Positions 8,084 through 16,898 of a stretch of 63,249 bases of DNA are shown in pieces. Origin of the DNA: JAGQRJ01 sp041402045 (GTDB lineage Bacteria > Planctomycetota > J058); assembly GCA_041402045.1 (NCBI GenBank), contig JAWKSZ010000045.1, positions 1-63,249 on the forward strand, in the 5' to 3' direction. The position numbers and the translations under genes were made by a program. Under the pieces are notes generated by a model. That model worked only from the letters and a program-made list of their open reading frames with translations. It did no database searches and was not told the DNA's origin. Each line of letters starts with the position of its first letter. Within the stretch, counting starts at the first letter, position 1.

Positions 8084-8215
8084 GACCCTCATGGCCGGGG
8101 CGAGGTCGCGGTCGAGGTCTCCTCCGCCGAGCTCGCGGGCCTCATGAACCCGACCCTGTTCCCGGCGGCCGCGCCCGCCGCGCCGAGCGGGGGCCTGACC
8201 GGCGCCGTCCAGTAG
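8084..8215 (+). pseudogene. C-terminal remnant of an unknown gene
   Basis: Between the DUF3592 gene and the convergent acyl-CoA dehydrogenase gene one plus-strand frame reads GRGEVAVEVSSAELAGLMNP and on to TAG at 8213-8215. Nearly every third base is G or C, as in real genes here, yet no start codon or ribosome site precedes it. It looks like the last 40 or so codons of a lost gene. Family not recognised. Confidence 0.3.
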
Positions 8216-8219
8216 CCGG

Positions 8220-9248
8220 CTAGCGCCGCGCCAGCCGCGCCAGGGTCGCGTCGCGCACCGCGGGGGACTGCCCGAGCACCGTGTAGGCCAGGGCCTCGCG
8301 GTAGATCCGCTGGGCCGCGCGCTCGCGCAGGAGCCCGCTCCCGGCCGCGGCGGTGACCGCCGCGTGGCCCGCCCGCGCCGCGAGCTCGATCGCGTGAGCG
8401 CGGACCTCGAGCGCGTCGCCCTGCTCCTCGAACACCGCGCGGCGGCAGGCCTCGAGTTCGGCCTCGAGCGCCGCTAGCGCGGCGGGGGCGCCGGACGAGC
8501 GGGCGGCGACGGCCGCCAGGGCGTCGAGCGCCGCCCGCGCGCAGCCCAGCGCCTGGTGCGCGCGGGCGCGCACCGAGCGTCGGTCGACCTCGGCGATCCA
8601 GCCCGGCGGCTGCAAGGCCACGACCCGCTCCCGCGGGACGAGCAGGTCGTCGAGGCGCACGTTCACCGTGCGCGTGACCTCCATGACCGCGAGCTCGGCC
8701 GGGGGCCCGACGCGGACCCCCGCCCCGTCTACGAGCGGCAGCACCGCGAACACCGCGGAGCCGTCGGGGAGCGCGGCCGCGCCCACGAACTCGGGGAAGA
8801 ACCCCTGCCCGGTGACCCAGGGCAGCTCGCCCGCGAAGCGGTACCCGCCCTCGACCTCCCGCGCGGTGACCGGCGGCGGGCCCGGTCGACGCAGGTGCCC
8901 GAACCCGATCCCCAGCCGCCGCGCGCCGCTGCCCATGTGCGGCACGTAGGCCTGGGCCAGGCCCTGGGCGTCGCTGGCCGCGAGCATGGCCGCCGCGCTC
9001 TGGTGCTGGGTCTGAAGGAAGGCCAGGGCGCCCGAGGCTCGGGCCAGACCCTCCTGGAAGCGCCCGTAGTCCGCGGGGGAGACGTCGGGCCCCCCGAGCG
9101 CCGCCGGCGCGCGCAGGGCTAGCAGCCCGCGGGACCCGAGCAATCGCAGCCCCTGCTCCAGCGCCTCGGGGTCCCGGTCGAAGGCGGCCGCCCGCGGCGC
9201 GACCTCGGCGCGCAAGAACTCCAGGGTGTCCGCCAGGTCGAAGGGCAT
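8220..9248 (-). CDS. Acyl-CoA dehydrogenase family protein
   Basis: A 342-residue flavoprotein-like sequence. It starts with FDLADTLEFLRAEVAPRAAA as in the N-terminal helical domain, has GPDVSPADYGRFQEGLARAS, the beta-domain stretch VEGGYRFAGELPWVTGQGFF, and a C-terminal four-helix region (RARAHQALGCARAALDALAA onward). It is shorter than typical enzymes (about 380) and the usual catalytic Glu loop is not clear, so it may be a divergent or non-dehydrogenase member. ATG 9248 lies 6 nt after a CCTACACT -10 box (9255-9262), so the mRNA is probably leaderless. Confidence 0.78.
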   Translation of the reverse strand: MPFDLADTLEFLRAEVAPRAAAFDRDPEALEQGLRLLGSRGLLALRAPAALGGPDVSPADYGRFQEGLARASGALAFLQTQHQSAAAMLAASDAQGLAQAYVPHMGSGARRLGIGFGHLRRPGPPPVTAREVEGGYRFAGELPWVTGQGFFPEFVGAAALPDGSAVFAVLPLVDGAGVRVGPPAELAVMEVTRTVNVRLDDLLVPRERVVALQPPGWIAEVDRRSVRARAHQALGCARAALDALAAVAARSSGAPAALAALEAELEACRRAVFEEQGDALEVRAHAIELAARAGHAAVTAAAGSGLLRERAAQRIYREALAYTVLGQSPAVRDATLARLARR

Positions 9249-9325
9249 GCGGCCAGTGTAGGCCCCGACGAGCGCGTCGGGCGTCTCGTCGGGCGCCTTC
9301 GCGTGGGAGTGACACGGGTTCCGCT

Positions 9326-9350
9326 GTAGGGGCGCAGCTTGCCTGCGCCC
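9326..9350. repeat. Short hairpin repeat, GTAGGGGCGCAG type
   Basis: GTAGGGGCGCAGCTTGCCTG.. contains an 8-bp stem (GGGCGCAG at 9330-9337 with CTGCGCCC at 9343-9350) and a 5-nt loop. The GTAGGGGCG start is shared with the repeats near 12.79, 50.40, 56.31 and 56.51 kb, suggesting a REP-like family. It lies between two co-directional genes. Confidence 0.4.
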
Positions 9351-9421
9351 ATCCCTCCGCGGAACGGCCTCGCTTCGGCGGAGCCGCGAGCAGGTGGCGG
9401 TCGGGCTCGGCGGACCGTGCC

Positions 9422-10039
9422 TCAGCCCGGGAGCTTGCGCTGGAGCTCGGCCAAGGCCTGCTCCAGGAGCCCGAGCCCGGTCTGGAGGTCGTCCTGTCCC
9501 TTGGACAGGAGCCGCACCAGGTCCCGCGCTGCGAGCAAGCTGTTGAGCGCCGCCGCGCCCACGAGCCCGAGCTGGTCGGTCGAGACCTCGCTCGGACCGC
9601 TCGCGCGCGCGGGGCCTTCCTTGACCCGGGCGATCACCGCGTCCTTGATCGCCCCGGGGTCGGAGCCCAGGGCGATCAGCACGTTGTGGGCGGCGCTGGT
9701 CTTGTCGGCGAGCAGGCTCAGGAGCAGGTGCTCGGTGTCGACCTTGTCGTCGCCGGCGACCGCGAGCGCGCCGTCGAGCACCTGTTGCCCGTCCGCCGAG
9801 GGCAGGAGCGCCCCGTCGGGGACGGCCCCCTCGGGCGGGGTCAAGGCGCGCACCGCTTGCGCGGTGTAGTCGAGGGTCAGGCCCTGGTCGCGCAGGACGC
9901 GCCCGGCGAGGCCCCGGGGCTCCTCGAGCAGGGCCAGGAGCAGGTGCACGCTCCCGATCCAGGCGTGCTGCAGGCGGGTCGCGTGCCGGTGGGCCAGGCC
10001 CCACACGCGGTGGGCGTGGTCGGAGTAGCGCTCGTCCAC
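9422..10039 (-). CDS. Clp N-terminal repeat domain protein
   Basis: A 205-residue protein made of the helical double Clp-N repeat that ClpA/ClpC/ClpB ATPases use to bind adaptors and substrates, but with no ATPase domain. Repeat one starts ARLQHAWIGSVHLLLALLEE with LAGRVLRDQG; repeat two is DKVDTEHLLLSLLADKTSAA with ALGSDPGAIKDAVI. A C-terminal 60 residues (LNSLLAARDLVRLLSKGQDD) may form a coiled helix. GTG start with an AAAGGAGG site. Such stand-alone proteins may recruit clients to Clp machines; no clp gene is nearby. Confidence 0.85.
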   Translation of the reverse strand: MDERYSDHAHRVWGLAHRHATRLQHAWIGSVHLLLALLEEPRGLAGRVLRDQGLTLDYTAQAVRALTPPEGAVPDGALLPSADGQQVLDGALAVAGDDKVDTEHLLLSLLADKTSAAHNVLIALGSDPGAIKDAVIARVKEGPARASGPSEVSTDQLGLVGAAALNSLLAARDLVRLLSKGQDDLQTGLGLLEQALAELQRKLPG

Positions 10040-10081
10040 GAAGGTCCTCCTTTGGCGGGGATCTTACGCGCTGAGCCGCCT

Positions 10082-10089
10082 GCTAGAGT
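10082..10089 (+). promoter_or_regulatory. -10 box GCTAGAGT, probably leaderless
   Basis: GCTAGAGT ends 7 nt before the ATG at 10097 and no ribosome site fits, implying a leaderless mRNA for the transporter. The divergent Clp-N gene has its own TAAGAT-type box in the same 57-nt gap. Confidence 0.45.
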
Positions 10090-10096
10090 CCTGGCC

Positions 10097-11620
10097 ATGA
10101 GCCTGCCCACGGAGACCCCGCCGCCGAGCGGGCGCGCGTTCCTCCTCAAACTCCTGGCCGGGCCCGCGCTGGCGGCGCTGGCCGCCGGGGCCGCCTCGGC
10201 GCTGGGCGCCCCTGGGCAGGCCGCGGCCATGGCCGCGGTCGCGGCGTGGATGGCCACCTGGTGGGTGACCGAGGCGCTGCCGATCCCGGTGACCGCGCTC
10301 CTGCCGCTGGTCCTGCTCCCGGTGTTCGGGATCGAGAAGATCGGCGCGGTCGCCCCGCACTACAGCGCGTCGGTGATCTACCTGTTCCTGGGCGGGTTCC
10401 TCCTGGCGCTGGGGCTGCAGGCGTCGGGGGTGCATACCCGCCTCGCGCTGTGGATCGTGAGCGTGGTCGGCGACCGCCCGCGCCGGGTGGTCCTGGGGTT
10501 CATGCTCGCCTCGGGCTTCCTCTCCATGTGGATCTCGAACACGGCCACGGTCATGGTCCTGCTCCCGATCGCGCTCTCGGTGCTCGAGGCCGTGGGCGGC
10601 AAGACCCCGGGGGACGACGGACGGCTCGGTCGGCTGGGGGTCGCGGTCATGCTGGGGATCGCCTACGCCGCCGACATTGGCGGCATGGCGACCCTCGTGG
10701 GCACGCCCCCGAACCTGTCCTACAGCCGCCAGCTCACCGTGCTGTTCCCCGACGCCCCGGCCCCGAGCTTCAGCGAGTGGCTGCTCCTGGGGCTGCCGCT
10801 GTCGACGATCTTCCTGGCCCTGGGCTGGCTGCTCCTGACCCGGGTCGCCTTCCGCCTGCCCGACGCCCAGCTCCTCGGCGGGCGCGCGGCGATCCAGGAC
10901 CTGCGCCGCGCGCTGGGCCCGCTGCGCCGGGACGAGGTCGTGGCCTCGGTCGTGTTCGGGCTGACGGCGCTCCTGTGGCTGACCCGGGGCGGCGACGCGA
11001 TCCGGGGCTGGGGCCAGTGGTTCGAGAAGGGCTACGTCGACGACGCCTTCGTGGCGGTGCTCATGGCGATCACCCTGTTCGCGTTGCCCTCGAAGGATCG
11101 CCCGGGGGAGCGCTTGCTCGAGTGGCGCATGGCCAAGGAGCTGCCTTGGGGCATGCTGCTCCTGTTCGGCGGCGGGTTCGCGCTGGCCGCGGGGTTCAAG
11201 ACGTCGGGGCTCTCGGCCTGGGTCGGGAGCGGGCTCCAGTCCTTCGAGGGGGTGAACCCGTTGATCGTGGTCGCCTGCGTGTGCACGCTGTTGAGCGGGC
11301 TGACCGAGCTCACGAGCAACACTGCGACCACCGAGCTCGTGCTCCCGATCCTGGCCGAGGCGGGCAAGGCGCTGGGCACCGACCCGCGCGTGCTCATGAT
11401 CCCGGCGACCTTGTCGGCGAGCTGCGCGTTCATGATGCCCGTGGCCTCGCCGACCCAGGCGATCGTGTTCGGCTCGGGCTGGGTCCCGATCAAGGACATG
11501 GTCCGCGCCGGGATCTGGTTCAACGTGCTGGGGGTGATCCTGGTCGTGGTCGTGTTCTGGGTCCTGTGCGGGCCCGCCATGGGGATCGACCCGTCCCAGG
11601 CCCCCGCCTGGGCGCGCTGA
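10097..11620 (+). CDS. DASS-family (SLC13) sodium:carboxylate symporter
   Basis: A 507-residue inner-membrane transporter for di- or tricarboxylates, or sulfate, coupled to sodium. It shows the inverted-repeat SNT motifs of the family: MWISNTATVMVLLPIALSVL in the first half and LTELTSNTATTELVLPILAE in the second, with GTPPNLSY after the first and SASCAFMMPVASPTQAIVFG near the end. WWVTEALPIPVTALLPLVLL matches the classic N-terminal DASS segment. About eleven membrane segments are visible. Substrate specificity cannot be read. Monocistronic; the FHA gene follows with its own promoter. Confidence 0.93.
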   Translation: MSLPTETPPPSGRAFLLKLLAGPALAALAAGAASALGAPGQAAAMAAVAAWMATWWVTEALPIPVTALLPLVLLPVFGIEKIGAVAPHYSASVIYLFLGGFLLALGLQASGVHTRLALWIVSVVGDRPRRVVLGFMLASGFLSMWISNTATVMVLLPIALSVLEAVGGKTPGDDGRLGRLGVAVMLGIAYAADIGGMATLVGTPPNLSYSRQLTVLFPDAPAPSFSEWLLLGLPLSTIFLALGWLLLTRVAFRLPDAQLLGGRAAIQDLRRALGPLRRDEVVASVVFGLTALLWLTRGGDAIRGWGQWFEKGYVDDAFVAVLMAITLFALPSKDRPGERLLEWRMAKELPWGMLLLFGGGFALAAGFKTSGLSAWVGSGLQSFEGVNPLIVVACVCTLLSGLTELTSNTATTELVLPILAEAGKALGTDPRVLMIPATLSASCAFMMPVASPTQAIVFGSGWVPIKDMVRAGIWFNVLGVILVVVVFWVLCGPAMGIDPSQAPAWAR

Positions 11621-11681
11621 ACGCCGCCGCGGGCGCGGTCGGGGGGGCCTGCGATACAGTGCACTGCGGAGGCCCCTTCGA

Positions 11682-12724
11682 GTGAGCGCGAACGACTACG
11701 TCGACCTGACCCCCAAGTGCAAGTGCGGCTTCGCCTACAACCTGCCCGACGCGACGGCGTGCCGGCAGTGCGGTGCGCCCTACCCGCCCAAGGGGAGCAA
11801 GGCCGCCCGCGCGCGCGCCATGGCGCGGGGGGAGCTGCCCGCGGGAGGCGGTCAGCACGAGCCGCGAGGCGGCGCCGGGCGCACCCACCTGCTGGTCGCC
11901 GCCGGCGCCGAGCACGCGCTGACCCCGGGGCAGGTGTTCACGATCGGGCGCAGCGAGGACTGCTCGCTCTCGATCCCCTCCAAGCGCGTGTCCCGCCAGC
12001 ACACGGAGGTGTCCTGGCGCTCGGGGCTCCCGGTGCTGCGCAACGTGTCGTCGACCAACCAGACCAAGGTCAACGGGCGCTCGATCAAGGAGCACGAGCT
12101 GCGCGACGGCGACGAGATCCAGATCGGGCCCTACGAAATGACCTACCGCGAGGCTGCGCCCGGGGCAGGAGAGCCGAGGCCGTCGCCGACGACGGGCGCA
12201 CGATCGTGGACGAGGGTCAGGCGGTGGCGGGGAACCTGAACCAGTTCAGCCTGGCCGACCTCTGGGCTCCTTCGAGCAGCAGCAGAAGACGGGCACGATC
12301 GAGATCTCCACCGACGAGGACGACGGGCAGATCGTGGTCGAGAACGGCGCCTTCGTCTCGGCCAGCTTCGCCAACCAGACCGGCGAGGCCGCGGTGCTCT
12401 CCATGCTCGGCCTGGACGAGGGGCTGTTTCAGATCTCCAACGAGGCCAAGGCCGCGCCCATGAAGATCATGCGCAGCTTCGACTACCACGCCTCGGGCCC
12501 GGGCCGCGCGCGGGACCTCAAGCGGATCAAGATCTCGGAGCTGATCGCCCGCGGCCGGAAGCAAGAGGCGGAGCGACCCACGACCCGCCAACCCGCCCGC
12601 GGCCGCCCCGCGGCTCTGGGGGCCGCGCCCCCCGCCCGCCGCCCCGGCCCCGCCCGTCGGCGTCCGCCCCTGCGCGCCCGGCCGCCCTCCGCGGCCGCCC
12701 GCCCCGACGCCCCCGCCGCGGTAG
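11682..12724 (+). pseudogene. FHA and DUF4388 domain protein, frameshifted
   Basis: GTG start with GGAGG upstream. The N-terminus is a zinc ribbon (CKCGFAYNLPDATACRQCG), then an FHA phosphothreonine-binding domain with FTIGRSEDCSLSIPSKRVSR and NVSSTNQTKVNGR. The reading frame then shifts near 12160-12175 to give VADDGRTIVDEGQAVAGNLN and QFSLADL, and again near 12262 (a base missing after GACCTC) to give the DUF4388 body (VENGAFVSASFANQTGEAAV). A third shift near 12570 would give a Pro/Ala-rich tail ending at TAG 12722-12724. The domain order is normal for FHA-DUF4388 signalling proteins that read Ser/Thr kinase output; the breaks may be sequencing errors. Confidence 0.7.
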
Positions 12725-12845
12725 GGCGCGCCGGAAGGCCGTGGGTGCGACGACGGAGTCTCTTCGGATCCCGCACGGTGTCGCACTCCAGAGGTAGGGG
12801 CGGGGCTTGCCCGGGCTTGCCCCAGGCCCGGCGAGCGGCGACGTT

Positions 12846-13093
12846 GCGAGCGGCGGTCCCTGGCGCGGTGCGCCCGGCGAGCGGCGGTCCCTGGCGCGGT
12901 GCGCCCGGCGAGCGGCGGTCCCTGGCGCGGTGCGCCCGGCGAGCGGCGGTCCCTGGCGCGGTGCGCCCGGCGAGCGGCGGTCCCTGGCGCGGGTGCGCCC
13001 GGCGAGCGGCGGTCCTGGCGCGGTGCGCCCGGCGAGCGGCGGTCCCTGGCGCGGTGCGCCCGGCGAGCGGCGGTCCCTGGCGCGGTGCGCCCG
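12846..13093. repeat. 31-bp minisatellite, eight tandem copies
   Basis: Eight consecutive copies of a unit beginning GCGAGCGGCGGTCCCTGGCG and ending GGTGCGCCCG fill exactly 248 bp. Copies are identical except one with an extra G (GCGCGGGTGC) and the next lacking a C (GGTCCTGG). The period is not a multiple of three and no convincing gene spans it. A GTAGGGGCGGGG repeat start lies just before it at about 12793, and GC-rich hairpins follow. Confidence 0.9.
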
Positions 13094-13182
13094 GCGAGCG
13101 GCGAAGCCGCGAGGCGCAGCCGGACGCGAAGCGGCCGGCGAGCCCTTGGGGGTGAGGCCGAGGGGCTTTGCCCCGAGGCCGA

Positions 13183-13251
13183 GGGGGTCTGGGACAGACC
13201 CCCTGAAACCAGGAACGCACCCGCCGGGGCGACGAGCCACCGACGGGTGCG
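13183..13251 (-). terminator. Terminator-like hairpin pair after the haem lipoprotein gene
   Basis: Two hairpins lie downstream of the stop at 13279: a 12-bp stem with one mismatch (13216-13227 with 13240-13251) and a perfect 9-bp stem (GGGGGTCTG 13183-13191 with CAGACCCCC 13195-13203). No T-tract follows, as is common in very GC-rich genomes. Confidence 0.4.
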
Positions 13252-13278
13252 TAGACGAGGTTCAGGTGAGGTGAGTGG

Positions 13279-15033
13279 CTACTGGAAGGCGGCGCCCTTC
13301 TGGATCCAGTTGAGGAGCACGTCGTAGGGCTGCGAGCCCACGTCGAAGACCTTGACCGGGTGGCCGTTGCCGGTGGCGCGGCGGAGGAGGCTCGAGCGGG
13401 CGGGGTCGCCGAGGTTCACCTCGTCGAGCACGCTGCGGTAGTCGGCGGCGTCGTTGGCCAGGTTGCGCGAGAGGCGCATGTCGTCCTCGGAGACGTGGCA
13501 GCCGGCGCAGCTCTGGATCACGGGCTTGGCGTCCACGAGGTAGGTCGGGTTCGCCGAGAGCGGCGGGGGGCCCTGAGCGGCGGCGCCGCCGTCGAAGATC
13601 GCGCCGCCGGCGATCCAGGCCAGGACCAGGTCGTAGTTCGCCGAGCCCACCGGCCAGATCCCGCCGCCGGCGTGGCTCACGCTCGCCGAGCCCTTCTGCA
13701 GCAGGTTCGAGGCGGCCGGGGCGTTGAGGTCGACCTGGGCCAGGGTCGCCTGGTAGTCGGCCATGTCGTTGGCCAGGCCCGAGGAGAGGCTGTAGCCGGT
13801 CTGCATGGTCGAGTGGCAGGCGACGCAGCTCGAGAGCGCGCCCTTGACGCTGGTCAGGTAGTCGACGACCGCGCCGCCGGCGGGGGGCGGGGTGGCGCCG
13901 CCCTGGGCGGGGGTCGAGCCCGCCGCGCTGGCGCTGCGCACCAGGACGATCGCGCCGCTCGCGTCGCGGGCGCCGATCACCAGGGTCGCGGCGTCCTTGG
14001 CCAGGAGGCTGAAGATCCCGGTGGTCGCGGGGAGGCCAGCCTCCTCGGGCCAGCCGCCGTTCGAGTCGCGGTAGACGAGGCGCCCGCTGGCCAGCCCGGC
14101 ATACAGGGTCTGGTCTTGCCAGGCGAGGCAGGTGGGCGCGTCCTGGGCGAAGTTCACCAGGGTCGCGAAGGAGGCGCCGTCGCTCGTGGCCAGGATCGCG
14201 CCGGCGATCGCCGCGCCGCTGGCGAGGTCGAAGGTGGCCACGCTCACCGCCAGCAGCTCGCCGCCGGTGGGGTCGGTGACCACGAGCAGGTCGGTCACGC
14301 GCTGAGCGGCGCCCGGGCTCACGGGACCCGCGGGCAGGGCGCGGGCTTCGACCGCGCTCCCGGCCACGCGCCGCAGCCCGGCGAGGCCGCTGTCCTCGGT
14401 GACGCCGACCCAGGTCTCACCCTGGAACCCGACGGCGGCGGTGGGGAGGCAGCTCCCCAGGCTCGCGGTCGAGCTGGCCTGGCCGTTCGCGTCCAGGGTC
14501 CAGAGCTCGCCGGCGAGGCCGGCCCCGCCGACGAGGGCGACCACGCTCCCCGAGACGGCGTCCACGTGCAGCTCGTCGAAGGCGGTGTCGTTGACCAGGG
14601 TCCAGCTCCCGACGCCGTTCTGCTCGCTGCGCAGGTAGAGGTCGCCGGTGCCTTCGCCGGTGCCGAGGAAGGTCGCCGCCACGCTGGTCGCGCGGGCGGG
14701 GAGCAGGGCCTCGTCGGTCGTCTGCCCGCTCACGAGGAGCGCGCGGTCGGCGGAGATCCCCAGGAGGTCGCTGCCGTTGGGGGCGATCGCGAGCCCGCTG
14801 ACGGCGTCGTCGGGGTTCGTCCCGGCGTTCAGGCTCTGGAAGGCGTAGCTCCCGGCGCGGGTCGGGGTCGGCAGCGCCGAGGTGGTCTGCGCGCTGCTCG
14901 CGGTGGTGGGCGCCGAGGTCGAGCTCGAGCCGCCGCCGGAGCCGCCGCCGCAGCCGGCGAAGCCGACGGCGAGGGACACGGTCACGGCGGTCAGGGACAG
15001 GCCTGGGAGCAGGCGCTCGAGGTCGGGGGTCAT
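13279..15033 (-). CDS. Beta-propeller-like lipoprotein with two c-type haem motifs
   Basis: A 584-residue exported protein. The signal ends in a lipobox-like VGFAGC, followed by a Gly/Ser/Thr-rich linker. Residues about 65-370 hold repeated beta-strand units (ISADRALLVSG, VGGAGLAGELWTLDANG, and others) that resemble a propeller. The C-terminal part has two cytochrome-c-like units: Cys403-Val-Ala-Cys-His407 and Cys509-Ala-Gly-Cys-His513, each followed by a similar stretch (LANDMADYQATLAQVDLNAP and LANDAADYRSVLDEVNLGDP). So the haem unit is an internal duplication. Likely periplasmic or surface electron-transfer or sensing protein; partner unknown. GTG/ATG choice: ATG 15033 with AGAAAGGA upstream. 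Confidence 0.75.
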   Translation of the reverse strand: MTPDLERLLPGLSLTAVTVSLAVGFAGCGGGSGGGSSSTSAPTTASSAQTTSALPTPTRAGSYAFQSLNAGTNPDDAVSGLAIAPNGSDLLGISADRALLVSGQTTDEALLPARATSVAATFLGTGEGTGDLYLRSEQNGVGSWTLVNDTAFDELHVDAVSGSVVALVGGAGLAGELWTLDANGQASSTASLGSCLPTAAVGFQGETWVGVTEDSGLAGLRRVAGSAVEARALPAGPVSPGAAQRVTDLLVVTDPTGGELLAVSVATFDLASGAAIAGAILATSDGASFATLVNFAQDAPTCLAWQDQTLYAGLASGRLVYRDSNGGWPEEAGLPATTGIFSLLAKDAATLVIGARDASGAIVLVRSASAAGSTPAQGGATPPPAGGAVVDYLTSVKGALSSCVACHSTMQTGYSLSSGLANDMADYQATLAQVDLNAPAASNLLQKGSASVSHAGGGIWPVGSANYDLVLAWIAGGAIFDGGAAAQGPPPLSANPTYLVDAKPVIQSCAGCHVSEDDMRLSRNLANDAADYRSVLDEVNLGDPARSSLLRRATGNGHPVKVFDVGSQPYDVLLNWIQKGAAFQ

Positions 15034-15270
15034 GGGGGGCGTCCTTTCTCTCGTCGACCGGGGTCACTCACTCGCGCGATCGACACCCCCTAATGAAGGA
15101 CCCCCCCGCGCTTACCACGGGAATTTCGAAGAAAACCCGTGGAGATCTCGAAGTCGAACTCAGCGTGAGGGTTAGCCCCCCGTCGCGAGCCGGCTCGAGC
15201 AGCTTCGGGCCGGGTGGGGCGCCGACCGCAGGGGCGGGCAGGGGCGGGCGAGCTGCGGGCTGAACCGGGT

Positions 15271-16698
15271 CTAGCGGGGCGCGGCGGCCGCGGGCAGCGC
15301 CACGCGGTCGAGGCTCGCGCGCACGTCGGGCTGCTGCCGGGCGGCGGGAGGCACGTCGTTGACCAGGGCCAGGAGCGCCTCGCCCCCGTCCCGGGTGGGC
15401 TGGACCACGACCTCCGAGACCCGACCCCGGTCGCCGGCGCGGGGCGCGAGGGCGGTGACCTCCTGGGTCGCCACGTCGATCGCGCTCACCCCGCCGGCCT
15501 CGGCGTTGGCGGCATACAGGGTCGCGCCGTCCTGAGAGAGGGTCAGCTCGCGGGTCGAGTTCCGCGCCGCGGCGCGGGGGAGGGTCACGTCGTCCACGAA
15601 GGTCCGGGTGCGCAGGTCCACGCGGTAGACCCGCGCCTGCTCCAGGGATCCGACGTAGGCCTCGAAGCCGCCGGGCTGGACGGCCAGCGGGCCGCAGGGG
15701 TCGGGCACCCGGCCGTCGGCCAGGCGCTCGGGGAAGGCGATCGTGTCCAGGCGTCGCGCGCTGCGCACGTCGATCACGTCGATCGAGGCGCCGGTCTGCC
15801 CGAAGCTGCCGGTGTTGGTCACGAACAGCAGGTCGCCCACTCGGGTCAGCCCGGTGGGGTTGAAGGCGCTCGTGCGCAGGAGCGCCAACGGATCGAGCTG
15901 GCGGGCGAGGGCGTCGAGGCGCAGCGCCAGCACCACGCCGGGGTTGTGGTCGCCCTCGGCGTCGAGGTTGGCGGCGCAGAGGAACAGGGTGTCGCCCACG
16001 ACGGTGGTCCCGGTGACCTCGGTCAGGCGCAGGGGCCGCTCGCTCACGTCCACACCCTGGCTGTTGGTCGCGCCCGCGGGCCAGGTCGCGCTCAACGCGC
16101 CCACGTCGAACCAGGTCACGTCCTCGGCGGAGCGCGCCTCCCGCGGGTCGAACAGCGCGATCCCTTCGAACCCGGCGCCCTGAGTGGGGAGCAAGGCCAG
16201 GTCGGCGCTGACCAGCTCGAGCTCGCCCACGCCGCGCGCGCGACCGAGGGGCTCGGGGAACAGGAGGAAGGCGCGCACCAGGCTCGGGCGCTCCCCCGAG
16301 GTGTCGAGCACGCGGAGCGTCCCGTCGGACTCGACCACGTAGAGCAGGTCCGCCAGGGGCTCGGCCTTGGCGTCCTCGATCGAGGCGTCCGCCCCGAACT
16401 CGACGAAGGCGTCGCGCTGGACGCTGGCCCGGCGGCTCGGGGTCGAGGCTGGGCCCGCGGTCGTCCGGGAGGGGGCCGCCGAGGCGCTCGCCGAAGAGCC
16501 CGAGGGCGCGTCCAGGGTGGCGTCCGCAGACGCCGCCAGCAGGACCTGTTGCGCGTCCGGGGCGGAAGGCGTGGACGCCGCGGAAGTCGATCCTGGGCCA
16601 GTGGTTACGGCGCTGTGGCGCGGCCCCTGGGAGCACCCCGCGACCGCGAGCCCGACGAGCCCGACCAGACCGATACCGTGGACCTTCCCTCGACCCAT
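15271..16698 (-). CDS. Beta-propeller lipoprotein
   Basis: A 475-residue exported protein starting at ATG 16698. The hydrophobic stretch IGLVGLVGLAVAGC ends in a lipobox, giving an acylated cysteine near residue 22, then a Ser/Ala/Thr-rich linker to about residue 90. The rest has repeated propeller-like blades (LLYVVESDGTLRVLDTSG, LLFVTNTGSFGQTGASIDVI, TLYAANAEAGGVSAIDVATQ) as in YVTN/WD40-type surface proteins. No haem motif. It may act with the haem-bearing lipoprotein next door, 237 nt downstream on the same strand, but no operon is proven. Divergent from the anti-sigma gene. Confidence 0.72.
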   Translation of the reverse strand: MGRGKVHGIGLVGLVGLAVAGCSQGPRHSAVTTGPGSTSAASTPSAPDAQQVLLAASADATLDAPSGSSASASAAPSRTTAGPASTPSRRASVQRDAFVEFGADASIEDAKAEPLADLLYVVESDGTLRVLDTSGERPSLVRAFLLFPEPLGRARGVGELELVSADLALLPTQGAGFEGIALFDPREARSAEDVTWFDVGALSATWPAGATNSQGVDVSERPLRLTEVTGTTVVGDTLFLCAANLDAEGDHNPGVVLALRLDALARQLDPLALLRTSAFNPTGLTRVGDLLFVTNTGSFGQTGASIDVIDVRSARRLDTIAFPERLADGRVPDPCGPLAVQPGGFEAYVGSLEQARVYRVDLRTRTFVDDVTLPRAAARNSTRELTLSQDGATLYAANAEAGGVSAIDVATQEVTALAPRAGDRGRVSEVVVQPTRDGGEALLALVNDVPPAARQQPDVRASLDRVALPAAAAPR

Positions 16699-16779
16699 GT
16701 GCCTTCCCAGAGGCACTAAGAGCAATTCCCGCGCCGGGCGTAACCGACTCTGTCACGGTCCGGCAAAAGGCCCATGGGA

Positions 16780-16837
16780 CCCGGGCCGCGCACGCCGTGC
16801 GCGGCCCGGGTGAGACGGTCGGCGCCCCGGCGCCGAC
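16780..16837. promoter_or_regulatory. Two strong hairpins in the divergent promoter region
   Basis: A 14-bp perfect stem with a 3-nt loop (CCCGGGCCGCGCAC 16780-16793 with 16797-16810) is followed by a 9-bp stem with a 2-nt loop (GTCGGCGCC 16818-16826 with 16829-16837). They lie between the lipoprotein gene (start 16698) and the anti-sigma gene (start 16899), upstream of both. They could be a terminator-attenuator for one leader or operator palindromes. Confidence 0.4.
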
Positions 16838-16898
16838 GCCGCCGCAGAAAAATCCGCGAAGCCTGTGATAAGCGGCGGGGGGACGCCCATACTTCACC

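Noticed and set aside
12846..13093. CRISPR array
   Set aside because: Repeats are head to tail with no spacers, no cas genes are present, and the unit is a plain tandem repeat.
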